Shown here one piece after another: positions 1 through 8,393 of a DNA stretch of 20,911 nucleotides. The notes below the pieces were generated by a model. The model ran no database searches and was not told the origin of the DNA. It saw only the letters and a list, made by a program, of their open reading frames with translations. The DNA is from Chara braunii (lineage: Eukaryota > Streptophyta > Charophyceae > Charales > Characeae): assembly GCA_003427395.1 (NCBI GenBank), contig BFEA01000397.1, forward strand, positions 1,127,774 to 1,148,684, given 5' to 3'. A program made the translations under genes and the position numbers. The stretch's first letter is position 1; each line of letters begins with the position of its first letter.

Positions 1-2394
1 ATGGGAAACATTTTGTGAGGGAACACGGAGAGATGGTGGTGCGGTCGTCGGGTGGAGTGCGGGCAGCTGGAGGTTGTAGCTCCGCTTTCCAGTATAGGAA
101 ACATTTTCATTAGACGGTATCAGTGTATCAGGTTGTTTTCATGTGGTCGGTACTGTATCTTACCTATACAGCTGGACAGGTACGGTGGCCATTTTTGTCT
201 TGGAGAATGTTCAGTTTTTTTTTCTGTTCTTTGGAGAGTGGGGCCGGATACTGGTGGTTTGACGACCCTGACCGTGCTCGTCTCCGTCTGAACTGTGGGA
301 CTTGTTTCTGTGCCAAATGTGCGCTCGAGGATTGTCGTGACGTCCTGGCTGCACCCTCACGGCCCGTGTGGTATCAGCAAAAGAGGCCGAAACCGAAGAC
401 TAATATCAATACCAAGCAATTTCTCTCATTTTTTGTTACCCAATTTTGCTTACGGCCCAATACAGCCTGTGAATCGGTCAAGAACTACTGCTAATCTATG
501 AAATAAATCCTACCAACAACCATTTTGTCAAAACGGACATATTGGCGATGCAGAACGTAGACACTCCCTTCCGTTCTCTCCTTCTAAGTCCTTGCAATTC
601 CGTGTTCTTCGCGCATGCATGCACGCTATAAATTTTGGCAGCACGATTAGAAAGCTCTCTTTAAAAGTTGTTGGAAGCTTGGGGTAGCGCGATCAGTGAG
701 GGTCGGCTCACGAGCGAAGTAAGAGGTGAGTTGATGTGGAAGTTGGGCGACCCGACGGGCTGGTGCCAAATGTGCGGGGTTGACACGTAGGCTACGACGG
801 ACTGTAGCGCGCGGGCGAACCTGACGGGCACAGGAGGACTAAGCGGGATGACAACTTCGTGGGTTGGTGCGTGACGATGGACTGTCCGCATCGGAAAGAG
901 AGAGAGAGAGAGAGAGCTGAGGTAAGCGGATATGGGATTGTAATTTTCTTTGTCTTTCGCAATCTTGTATATAAGTTTTGATCTCGGCTTCGGGCGATCC
1001 GCCCTTATTTTCTGACTCGACATCTTTCCTCGGTTTTTGCCTTGCTTGGCACTTTTCTCGATTTCGACTTCGATCCTTCCTCTTTCTGTGTACAAGGGGT
1101 TGTTGAATGATATGCTTGTCGTTTTCGCTTGTCATCTTTGCTTGTCACTGTTGTCTGTTGTTGTCACGGTAAACGACCAACAGAAAGAGTTGATGCTGTT
1201 GCGATGTTTGATGTGTGCGTGAACAATGATGCGATGCCATTTTGCATGATCGGGGAATGGTTGTTGTCTGCGGGATTACTGAATGATTGGATTGCTGGGT
1301 GATTGTCTCTGCCACATGGCGATTTTTGCATATGAGACTTGAACCTTACTTTTGCATGAAAGTCGGGCAACGGACACGTGCACGATCGAACCCCTCGTGT
1401 GCGCTCGTGTAAGCGCGATCCAATAAACGCAGCCTACACGTGTCCACACGCGGTCGGTCCGAGATCACTGGATGGACTTGGCACTTTCAGTATCGGGATG
1501 GGTACGAAACTCCCCCTTTGCGAGAACTTAAGCCAATGGGGATTTCCGCGACCGTACCCGGAATTCCCTCGTTAGTCGGAGAACGATCAGGTGTGTGCAG
1601 AGGACTTCCACTACGCCACTACTAACGACCCACGGGGTCCTGACTACCCGGAGGCCCGTCACACGCACTATTTCATATCCCCCGGCTTCGTCATCATCTC
1701 CACTAATTTCCCTCCCTTCCGACTCCTTGTCCCGTATCGTCGACTCACAGTGGTACCGTGGGATTCCATAGCCTTGGATTGGCCCCGCACGCCGTGCAGA
1801 AATTGCAGACGACGTGGCAACCCCCGAACCTCCGGAATTACCGAGCGTAACCATAATGCGCGGCGCCAGCTACCACGCGTCCAAACGAGGAGGCCCAACT
1901 CGAAGAGGCCGTAATTCCTACGACGGACCCTTTTGCGTACTAAAGCCACGAACCGTCGTAATAAAGAAAGGTGGATCGGACGGCCCAAGATGCATCGCGC
2001 ATGCCATCTGCCTTATGCTGCATGACATCTGCAGCCATCGGCCCGAGAATAACCCATCCCTTAGACTTGCAGACGAACCGGCTGCTTATTGCACCTATGC
2101 CCCTGAATCTTGCCACAGGAGATCTCAGTTCTGACCTGGGACTCCACCCCCATTTCCCAAAAATCCTTGGCACACCCCTTTTCGCACTTCCAGGCCCACA
2201 TCCCACTCCGAAAAGGAAGTCGCACCGGGCGTGAGGTTGGGCGTCACAATGGTACTTTCCCGCCATCCCCCAGCCATGTGACCTAATCTTCAACAGCTTT
2301 GATGAAATTGATGGCTTGGACACTTCCAACCACGGCCCTAGCCACTTCTTCGAGCTGACAATTACATGCTGCCTCTCTCTTTTTTTTGGGGGGG
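1..2394. other. Unassigned flank, no recognised gene
   Basis: I see no recognisable gene here. Open frames on both strands are short (at most about 145 codons), overlap each other and show no domain I know. The most protein-like is a plus-strand frame at 123-494 with a Cys cluster, reported under findings. A (GA)n tract lies at 895-916. The stretch 1400-2330 is GC-rich with overlapping frames on both strands (plus 1591-1914 and 1814-2134; minus 1528-1854, 1668-1988 and 1940-2329). None can be preferred by codon pattern or homology from sequence alone. Confidence 0.5.
895..916. repeat. (GA)n microsatellite
   Basis: About eleven uninterrupted GA dinucleotides follow a short A-rich lead. Confidence 0.9.
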
Positions 2395-2718
2395 GGTAAC
2401 CAGGGCGCAGTTACAAAAGCAGTTTCTAAATGCATTTCAAACTGGCGTTTCGAAGCCCAGTTTGGTCCGAAGTTTACATTGCAGTCGAAACTCCGCTTTG
2501 CAAAAATGTGGCACCGCGGAGTTTGTAACTGCAGTTCAGTCAGGCACGTTTTCGTTGTTTTTTTTTTTCGGTTTTTAAACTTTTTTATTTTTGATTTTTT
2601 GTTAATCTCGCACGGCTGTGTATATTTTATAATTTCGGGCGAGGCGGCAACATCTCGGCCGTGGCTTAGCCACGCGAAATGGCAGTTTGAAATGCATTTA
2701 GAAAGCGCCCTAGTTTCC
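2395..2718 (+). mobile_element. MITE-like element M1, diverged member of the 9-bp-TSD family
   Basis: The left arm (2395-2452) starts GGTAACCAGGGCGCAG and contains TTTCTAAATGCATTTCAAAC. The reverse complement of the right arm (2675-2718) starts GGAAACTAGGGCGC and contains the same TTTCTAAATGCATTTCAAAC core, so the ends form an imperfect inverted repeat. The same terminal design, GGGCGCAG followed by a CAGTTT/TGCA core, occurs in the elements at 5257-5439 and 5495-5678. The right arm lacks about 14 bases next to its GGGCGC. A second inverted repeat around ACTCCGC/GCGGAGT (about 2473-2540) lies inside, which may explain its length of 324 bp against 183-184 bp for relatives. It carries no transposase. 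Flanks are pyrimidine runs, so the target duplication cannot be fixed. Confidence 0.6.
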
Positions 2719-2779
2719 TCTCTTTTTTTTTTTTTTGGTCTAAACCAGTCGCACCGGTAGGGGAGGTGATAAGAGCGCC

Positions 2780-2953
2780 CCGCCTACCGTCTTCACCCGA
2801 ATAGAACACCCGGTCATTATAGCTGTATTTGGCACAACGCTCGGTCCAGATGCAGCAATAATGACCGGTCATTATAGCTGTATTCGGCACAACTTTCCGT
2901 CCAGATGCAGCAATAATAACCGGGCATTTTTTTTTGGGTGAAGAAGGTAGCGG
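2780..2953. repeat. Nested hairpin with a tandem 55-bp unit
   Basis: Outer arms CCGCCTACCGTCTTCACCC (2780-2798) and GGGTGAAGAAGGTAGCGG (2936-2953) are near-complementary. Inside, a unit of period 55 occurs twice (2810-2868 and 2865-2923, sharing the junction CCGG). Each unit is itself a hairpin: CCGGTCATTATAGCTG at one end and CAGCAATAATGACCGG at the other (second copy slightly changed). No coding function is evident. It could be a small foldback transposon or a partly duplicated one. Confidence 0.65.
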
Positions 2954-3013
2954 CTTTCCTGGGTGCTCCAGTCTATAGGTGGGGAGCAGCACGTTCTGGA
3001 AACTGTGTCCAGG
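2927..3013 (-). mobile_element. Poly(A) retroelement 3' tail, copy A (minus strand)
   Basis: On the minus strand, GTTTCCAGAACGTGCTGCTC and CCCACCTATAGACTGGAGC are followed by a run of nine A (plus-strand T run at 2927-2935). The same wording occurs on the plus strand at 4964-5090 and 9985-10089, each time upstream of an A-rich run. Repetition of one 3' segment before poly(A) is what 5'-truncated non-LTR retroelements (LINE or SINE) leave behind. No reverse transcriptase of that type is present. The A run overlaps the hairpin at 2780-2953, so its origin is uncertain. Confidence 0.4.
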
Positions 3014-3509
3014 GTGCATTTTATATCAGGATTCTAGCATACTCTGTCAAGTATCAATCTGCCAGCATTGATTGCCCTTGTTACCAGGGGATTAACTGAG
3101 CAGGTCGTGAGGTGGTAAGACACTGACAGGGGTTTGGGAGAAAGGAGGCCTCCTCACTCTGCTGCAGGGCACCTGTCTACACCTGGCCACCCAGACCCCT
3201 TTCTCCCCTTAGAAGCAGCACTTGAGAAGACTGGAGATTCTGGAGAGCAGTCGGTAAGCATCACCCGGGGGGCACGGGGGGGCTCATCCCAGTCTGCCTC
3301 TATCTTGTCCTGATTGATATCATCATTCCCACGGGGTAGCATCTACTGGTGACATGGGTGCATGTGACAGCCAGCGGGAGCAGCAGTAGGCCGCAGAAGC
3401 CCCACTGATCCTTCGACAGTTGGTAGTGTCCTGGATCTGACTACATCTTGCGATTCCATTGTGAGATCGGGATGCTCGGAGCTTTTCTTCACACGACCTC
3501 CTCTCTTTC

Positions 3510-3510
<1 letters not shown>
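3014..3510. other. Non-coding stretch, nothing recognised
   Basis: I see no gene, RNA or complete element. A short inverted repeat, GGGAGAAAGG at about 3136-3145 with its complement near 3199-3208, could form a stem. Frames on both strands are short. Confidence 0.5.
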
Positions 3511-3548
<38 letters not shown>

Positions 3549-3559
3549 CACTGTGTGTG

Positions 3560-3632
<73 letters not shown>
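3511..3632. repeat. (GT)n microsatellite, interrupted
   Basis: About 120 bp of TG dinucleotides with two small interruptions (a GACAC...CTTTT patch near 3547-3566 and a single TC near 3592). Open frames encoding Cys-Val or Thr-His runs across it are artefacts of the repeat. Confidence 0.97.
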
Positions 3633-3635
<3 letters not shown>

Positions 3636-4017
3636 CCCCTCCTTCGCCGCAGCCTCGTTCTTGTTCCCCTCTTTTGCCAACCACTTCTCGTTAGCCTCCC
3701 CCTCCAGGTCGAATGTCGGCCTTCTCTCCTACAATCCCCTCCTCTGCTGCCCCCGCCTCCTCCTACCACTCCTGTTCCGTAATCCTCAACGCCTCGACCT
3801 TGCTTTGCTCCCACTCCACCAACACTTCCTCCTTAACCTCCCTCTTCGGCCCCCCATCCCCTGTTCCACCGTCCCCTCCTTTCGCACCTTCTCAGTTGAC
3901 ATGCCGGCGTTGGGGGTATGAATGTGGCGCAGACCTGCTGCTGTCTGCCTGGAGCACAGCGACAGCAGGACAAACGGGCAGTACCCCAATGCCCCACCAG
4001 GATGCGGCGTGTCTCGG
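3633..4017. other. CT-rich non-coding stretch
   Basis: The plus strand is strongly pyrimidine-rich (about 3640-3900), which keeps several frames open by composition. No domain, splice pattern or start context supports a gene. Confidence 0.5.
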
Positions 4018-4549
4018 GGTCTCGGCCCACATGAACCTGTGTAGTTTAGTTTTCTACTACCTGTGTGACTGTGGGACCACTGGGAACCGTAGATCATCTC
4101 ACAAACGGACCGGTGGATTACACATCCCTCCCTTTTGGAAGGGGAGCCAGCAGCGTACCATTTTGTGAGTGGTTGGGGCGTCATGTTGGGGTCATGCTGG
4201 CAAGGGAGGGAAAGGCACGGGCGTTGTAGTATTCTACGAGTTTTTTGGGGGGTAGTAAAGAACACGGGATTTTGGTCTTCAGTGAATGCAGGGGGCAAGG
4301 TAAGGCCAGGTTTTCTTTGTCAGAGAATAACTGCAGACACGTCCAGGCCACTAAGGATATGGTTTGTCCAATAGGAGGAATCATAGGCTGTGGTGCACCA
4401 TGAACTGTTTGAAGGCAGACCTGAGTTTGAAATCTGCCGGGACTAAATGAATGAAACCAAATACGAGGATGATTGAACGTTCGTTACCTGCCTTCTGGCG
4501 TCACACAGTTGTAGAAAACTAAACTACACAGTGCATGTGGGCCGAGACC
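4018..4549. mobile_element. Element with 50-bp terminal inverted repeats
   Basis: The left arm (4018-4069) reads GGTCTCGGCCCACATG, then TGTGTAGTTTAGTTTTCTAC, then TGTGTGAC. The right arm (4500-4549) is its reverse complement with only a few mismatches and one or two short indels. Similarity stops at GGTCTCGG on the outside. The 430-bp interior has no transposase and contains a segment like a degenerate tRNA (4384-4440). I see no target duplication. A non-autonomous DNA element or two inverted copies of one repeat are both possible. Confidence 0.6.
4384..4440 (+). repeat. Possible tRNA-derived SINE head, copy 1
   Basis: The core GCACCATGAACTGTTTGAAG matches the segment at 6163-6183 with small indels. 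AGTTTGAAATC (about 4424-4434) resembles a pol III B box, spaced as in tRNA-derived SINEs. The A box is degenerate. It lies inside the inverted-repeat element at 4018-4549. Confidence 0.35.
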
Positions 4550-4740
4550 ACCGTTCTAATCCCGCTGGCTGCTGCCTTGGCCCCTGCTCTTACCCCCAAC
4601 AGGCGGGGAGAAAAATTCCCATGTGGGTGTCAGCTGCGGATGCACCTCCTTTTGGGGGAGAAAATTCCCAGGTGTCTGTCAGCTGCAGATGCACCTAATG
4701 GCACCGTTGGCCCTCTGCCAGCCGCGTGCCAAAGCAAGGA

Positions 4741-4859
4741 AAATCGTGAATGTATACAACCTAGGTTACCTAGCTTTAGGGTCGGGTGGGGATGTGTTGT
4801 ATTCGAGGGATGTCAGAAGTGTATTTTAAACTGGAATCATGACTGACCCTGGTTACCCC
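4741..4859 (-). mobile_element. One-armed MITE fragment M2
   Basis: Read on the minus strand, GGGGTAACCAGGGTCAGTCA leads into CAGTTT and ACACTTCTGAC, then GAATACAACACATCCCCACC, then GTATACATTCACG. This follows the order of the 184-bp element at 5495-5678 for about 120 bp. The opposite arm is not found upstream of 4741, so this looks like a truncated copy. Confidence 0.6.
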
Positions 4860-4963
4860 TTTTTTTAATAACAAATTTCTTTTAAAGGTGCAGCCTGCAT
4901 GCTTGTGCAACTGTTGGGGCTAGGCAATTGCTTCTCTGATGTATCCAATTTCAGGCTGTATAA

Positions 4964-5090
4964 GGGACGTGGGACCCGCTTTCCAGCAGGTGATGCTCCC
5001 CACCAATACATGGAGCCACTCCCCAGGTGCATGTGGTGTCTGCTCTTATCAGCACCACTAACACTGGTGGGGGTTGTTAAAAAAAAAAAG
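4964..5090 (+). mobile_element. Poly(A) retroelement 3' tail, copy B
   Basis: GGGACGTGGGACCCGCTTTC and CAGCAGGTGATGCTCCCCAC match the segment at 9985-10040 closely and copy A on the minus strand. About 60 bp later comes a run of 11 A (5079-5089). No upstream retroelement coding is seen, so it would be a strongly 5'-truncated insertion. A poly(T) run at about 5150-5164 may mark another insertion in opposite orientation. Confidence 0.45.
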
Positions 5091-5256
5091 AAGGCCTCCA
5101 GGGCCAAACGGCTGCCAGCGTCAGCCAAAGGGAGGTGGCCCACACCGTGTTTTTTTTTTTTTTTGGGGCACGGAGGGCATTTTCAGCCCTGTAGAAAAGT
5201 TCCTCGGCAAGAGCAGGGTAACGCCCCATGCACCAACTGCCATAATATTCAATAAT

Positions 5257-5439
5257 GAGACTAGTACAGTGCAGTCAGGGTTTGAGTTTGAAAATGCACT
5301 TCAGTCGAAAGGCCTGAAAATGTCAAATGTATACAAGCTAGACATTGGGTCCCGTGGAGTCAGTTTGGGGTGTGATATGTTCCGAGGATTGCCTGAAGTG
5401 CATTTGTAAACTGTTTTTAATACTGTGGAGTAGTTACCC
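5257..5439 (-). mobile_element. MITE M3, 183 bp, inverted relative to M4
   Basis: The reverse complement of 5257-5439 aligns with the element at 5495-5678 over its whole length: GGGTAACTACTCCACAGT, then AAACAGTTTACAAATGCACT, TCAGGCAATCC, a CACACCCC segment, GTATACATT, and AAACCCTGACTGCACTGTAC. Its own ends are inverted repeats with the shared GCACTTCAG core. Length is 183 bp against 184 bp for the relative. Flanks TTCAATAAT and ATTCCATTG resemble each other only partly. No coding capacity. Confidence 0.75.
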
Positions 5440-5444
5440 ATTCC

Positions 5445-5447
<3 letters not shown>

Positions 5448-5492
<45 letters not shown>

Positions 5493-5494
5493 CC
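5448..5494. repeat. (GATT)n microsatellite
   Basis: About eleven GATT units end in the sequence TTGATTGCC, which is the left 9-bp target duplication of the adjoining element. A slipped expansion seeded by the GATT in that duplication explains its position. Confidence 0.95.
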
Positions 5495-5678
5495 GAGGTA
5501 ACTTCGGCGCAGTCACGAAAACAGTTTGTAATTGCACTTCAGGCAATTCCGCGAATACAACACACCCCCACGCGACCCCACCGGACCCGAAACGTAGGTC
5601 ATATACATTCAGCATTACCGGCCCTTTTGCCTCGAGTGCAATTACAAACTCAATCCCTGACTGTGCCCTAGTTTTCTC
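5495..5678 (+). mobile_element. MITE M4, 184 bp with 9-bp target duplication
   Basis: The ends are GAGGTAACTTCGGCGCAGTC and, as reverse complement of the right end, GAGAAAACTAGGGCACAGTC. The arms continue through AGTTTGTAATTGCACT on both sides, giving an inverted repeat of about 45 bp. The element is flanked by perfect TTGATTGCC copies (5486-5494 and 5679-5687). Duplications of 8-11 bp with long inverted ends are characteristic of Mutator-type DNA transposons, so a non-autonomous Mutator-like element is my inference. There is no coding capacity, so it would depend on a transposase elsewhere. Confidence 0.8.
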
Positions 5679-5732
5679 TTGATTGCCTCTCCCATGTCAG
5701 CTATAAACACTCTACAAATGTCATGTCCGGTG

Positions 5733-6041
5733 CTTATAAACCACCAGTTCACACAAACGTAACTTACCTAAGTACTAATTATTGCTCTTAACCGGGGCCA
5801 TGTCCAACTTACTCGGATTCTCACTCCCTGACCGTAGATTACGAGGGAAAAAAGGCCAGATATGAAGAATCTGGACATTGGCAAGCGGAAGCTGGCTCCC
5901 GTACAAGTGGCAACATCACTTGGCTCCGGGCTTGGCGCGGTGGAAAAAGTGGCAGACCACTTTGAGAACATGCAGTCATAGGCTCGCCAGGTTTGGAAGG
6001 TAGCATCGTCAACTTAGGCTTGTGTGAACTGGTGGGATAAG
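5733..6041. repeat. 309-bp segment with about 30-bp inverted ends
   Basis: CCACCAGTTCACACAA at 5742-5757 recurs in reverse complement at 6020-6035. Similarity extends outward to CTTAT and inward to CCTAAG. No transposase or target duplication is seen. It may be a further non-autonomous DNA element or a foldback sequence. Confidence 0.5.
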
Positions 6042-6544
6042 ACAAACAAAATGTGGCAAGTAATCAGAATTTCACTGTGCGAAAAAGAGAGTCTTAGTTT
6101 TTGGTGAAAAGTTGGGAATGTGGAAAGGAGGCTGGCAGTACCAACGACCCTAGCTCAGTTGGTACACCAATGAACTGTTGAAGTACAGACTCAAGATAAA
6201 ATCCAGATACCATCAGATGAGCAGAATTAAATCATTCTGAATTGCCAGGGTCCGGTCAGTTTAATTGTGATATCTCAAGGCCGCTGCCGTTTTTCAAAAA
6301 GGAGAGGAAGAAGAAGAAGAGAAGGAATAGGGGAAAAGAGAATGGCAGTGATCTTTATGCAGTGGCTAAGGCTTGATGATTCCTGGCAGTTTTGAACGAC
6401 CCAACTGGTTGAAATAAAAATGGGAAGGAGAAAAGGGATCTCTTTCCACATTCAAATGTGTCGACTTCAGATATTTTGTATTGTTGTTTTAATCTAGGCT
6501 ACCAGTTGTCCTATGGCCGGTTGTCATGGCCGGACATCCTGTGC
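6042..6544. other. Non-coding stretch with a SINE-like head
   Basis: Apart from the tRNA-like segment at 6147-6204, I see only a purine-rich patch (6300-6325) and AT-rich spacer with no open frame worth calling. Confidence 0.5.
6147..6204 (+). repeat. Possible tRNA-derived SINE head, copy 2
   Basis: TAGCTCAGTTGG (6151-6162) fits the pol III A-box consensus TRGCNNARYNGG perfectly. The following GGTACACCAATGAACTGTTG resembles copy 1 at 4384-4440. The B-box position (about 6188-6204) is degenerate. It could equally be a decayed tRNA pseudogene. I do not see a cloverleaf good enough for a functional tRNA. Confidence 0.4.
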
Positions 6545-6572
6545 TGAGTTGTCAGGGATCCCGGACAACTCA
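6545..6572. repeat. 28-bp near-perfect palindrome
   Basis: TGAGTTGTC and GACAACTCA flank GGGATCCC, making a palindrome with one mismatched pair. No neighbouring gene gives it a role. Confidence 0.7.
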
Positions 6573-6767
6573 TTTTTTCCAAATCTGGAAAGCAAAAAAA
6601 CAAAACAAAGAAGAGAGGAGGGGTAAGCACCTCCAGGGGACCCCCCCAAAACAAATTGAGGTTATTGGATGCAAAAAAATTAACATGAAGGAGAATGTTG
6701 CCGGGGGTGGGGAAGTGGGTGGAAAGTGTTGTGGAAGGCCCGCTGCTGCAGCTGCTGCATGTGACTA

Positions 6768-6817
6768 CACACATATGCACACACACACTGTCTGCACACA
6801 CTATCTACACACACACA

Positions 6818-6866
<49 letters not shown>
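6768..6866. repeat. (CA)n microsatellite
   Basis: CA dinucleotides with interruptions up to about 6826, then roughly 40 bp of uninterrupted CA. It ends 49 bp before the gypsy element. Confidence 0.95.
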
Positions 6867-6870
<4 letters not shown>

Positions 6871-6911
6871 CACGCTCACATAATAACAGTCAGAATACTC
6901 TATTTTTAATG

Positions 6912-6915
6912 CTAT
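6912..6915. repeat. Left target-site duplication CTAT
   Basis: CTAT lies directly against the TG end of the left LTR and recurs at 19660-19663 directly after the CA end of the right LTR. Ty3/gypsy integrases usually make 4-6 bp duplications. Confidence 0.7.
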
Positions 6916-6956
6916 TGCAAGGAACATGAATGTGGACGAAGCACAGAAATCCAGAT
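6916..6956 (-). repeat. 3' LTR, outer fragment
   Basis: TGCAAGGAACATGAATGTGG at 6916 matches the start of the intact LTR at 18563, and the match runs to AGAT at 6956 with a few mismatches. The rest of this LTR resumes at about 10090. TG at the outer edge and the adjacent CTAT identify it as the true end of the element. Confidence 0.85.
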
Positions 6957-7060
6957 CGGGCTGTGTAACGATGCAGCAGCAACACTTGAAAATGAGTTCG
7001 CTTGGGGCGCGGCGCTACCGGGAGCGCTGCGCCCCTCCGCTACGGCACGAACTGGTCGGC

Positions 7061-7216
7061 GCGACGAGCAGCACGAGGCGGGCGAGCGAAGGCGATGGCG
7101 GGAGTGACTCGCGACGAGGTTGTGAGGGCTCAGCGGGCGCGACCAGCAGCACGAGGCGGGCGAGCGAAGGCGATGGCTGGAGTGACTCGTGAGGAGGATG
7201 TGAGGGCGCTGCGGAA
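7061..7216 (+). repeat. Tandem repeat, 2 x 78 bp, GC-rich
   Basis: Two copies (7061-7138 and 7139-7216) share CAGCACGAGGCGGGCGAGCG and most other positions. A period of 78 is 26 codons, and a plus-strand frame stays open through both (SSTRRASEGDG in each). The frame would start inside the LTR fragment, so a real protein is doubtful. A G-run-rich stretch follows (7231-7281). Confidence 0.8.
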
Positions 7217-7466
7217 CGTTGGTGATGCTGGTAGGGGTTGGGAGGGGGTGTGGTGGAGGGAGTGGCGGGGGTGGTGTTAAAGGTAGCTATCGTGGATGGG
7301 GAGGCGCCAGCATCTTAAATGAGATGCCACGTGTGGAAAGCAGAGGGAGGGGGTATATCGAAGGAGAGTGTCTTGTTTTTTTCCCTCTTCCTACCTCGTT
7401 CTCCGTCTCCTGTTTCTTTCGATCCAGCTGTTGAAGGTCGCTGTGCAGGGATCGAACTCTCTGTGA

Positions 7467-7744
7467 GGCCGCGTTGACGGGCTTGACGCGGTCACTCACA
7501 ACACAATCGCCTTCCGGAAGTTTAATGGAGGCGGCGGTGTCCTGAGTATCTCTTTTGGCTACTTCACTGTGCCAAAGGGCTGTCCTAGCACTGGCTATGG
7601 GGAGGAGAGGGTGTTCCTCTCGCAGGAAGAGGAGGGGGATGCGTTTGGTCGGGATGGTGTGAACTGGCGATTTTACGAAGAACGAGACAATTTTACGAGG
7701 CGATGGGAGCTCGGTGTGCGGCAGTTCTCGAAGACGTCAACCTA
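7467..7744 (+). other. Unassigned 92-codon open frame without ATG
   Basis: The frame begins after a TGA at 7464-7466 and ends at TAA 7742-7744. It has no Met codon. Its composition looks like globular protein: residues 17-41 read KFNGGGG, then SISFGYFTVPKGCPSTGYGE, followed by an acidic stretch and an aromatic-basic segment with NWRFYEERD. Upstream, a pyrimidine-rich run ends in CAG near 7427, which could be an intron acceptor, but the stop at 7464 lies between. I do not recognise the protein. It may be an exon carried by the insertion or a chance frame. Confidence 0.25.
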
Positions 7745-8393
7745 AGTTTTGTTCTATTTTCCCATAGTATCTTAGAGCTTCGGGGATTAGGCTGTTACCA
7801 CGATAGTCCGCCAGAATTTGTATTACCTATTCGTCTTTTCTATATCATTATCCCTGGTGATGATCCAAATGATGACGAGCTAATATTGGTGCTACAGATG
7901 GTTAGTTTCTAAGTTCTGAACTTTGAAAAGTTTAATCTCTCATTCTACAAGCCGTATTCTTGTGCTAGGGTTTTATAGATCCTGATCGATAGTCTGCATC
8001 TTCTTTCTCATGTCCTGTCTAGAGGTTGATTACAGTTGGCTTTCTCTGTTTACAAATTCCTGATCTACGATCTGAGCAATTTCTTGAACTAGAGTTCTGG
8101 AAATCAGAGTCAGAAGTCCGTGAGGACATCAAAATCAACTTCCTATTTCGTTTTTCATCTCGAAATTTCGAAATCTCTCAAACTGTGTCCGCGATTGATT
8201 TTCTGAATTGGCTGGTTCTGAATTGGATGTCAAAAATTTCGTGATGGCTATTTGATCTCATTTTCCAATTTCGATTTTCAAAAAGTCTTGATTTCTTCGG
8301 GGTGCGAAGCTGGAATTGGNGATGGAAGGTAGAAGNGGTTCTTAACAGAGGAGGGTCGTTGGTCAGGGTAAGTAGGTNNGAAGGACGGTGCTN
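7745..8393. other. AT-rich spacer in the insertion, ambiguous bases at its end
   Basis: No gene is recognised. Single N calls at 8320, 8336, 8378-8379 and 8393 (and 8421, 8426 just beyond) mark low-quality sequence, so frames here cannot be trusted. Confidence 0.6.

Noticed and set aside
661-1135. Two overlapping minus-strand frames of 144 and 98 codons
   Set aside because: Low-complexity basic and Ser/Leu runs, partly from the (GA)n tract; no domain.
1480-1570. GGATGGGTACGAAACTCC reminiscent of the end of a 5S rRNA gene
   Set aside because: The remaining 5S consensus, including the internal promoter, is absent.
3448-3921. Frames encoding Cys-Val and Thr-His runs across the GT and CA tracts
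   Set aside because: They are translations of dinucleotide repeats, open in several frames at once.
6926-7192. Plus-strand frame with two 26-residue repeats as a gene
   Set aside because: It begins in the LTR fragment and crosses the insertion junction, so it cannot be an ancestral coding unit.
7231-7281. G-rich stretch as a defined G-quadruplex regulatory site
   Set aside because: Enough G runs exist, but one loop is about nine bases and no gene is nearby; composition alone is not support.
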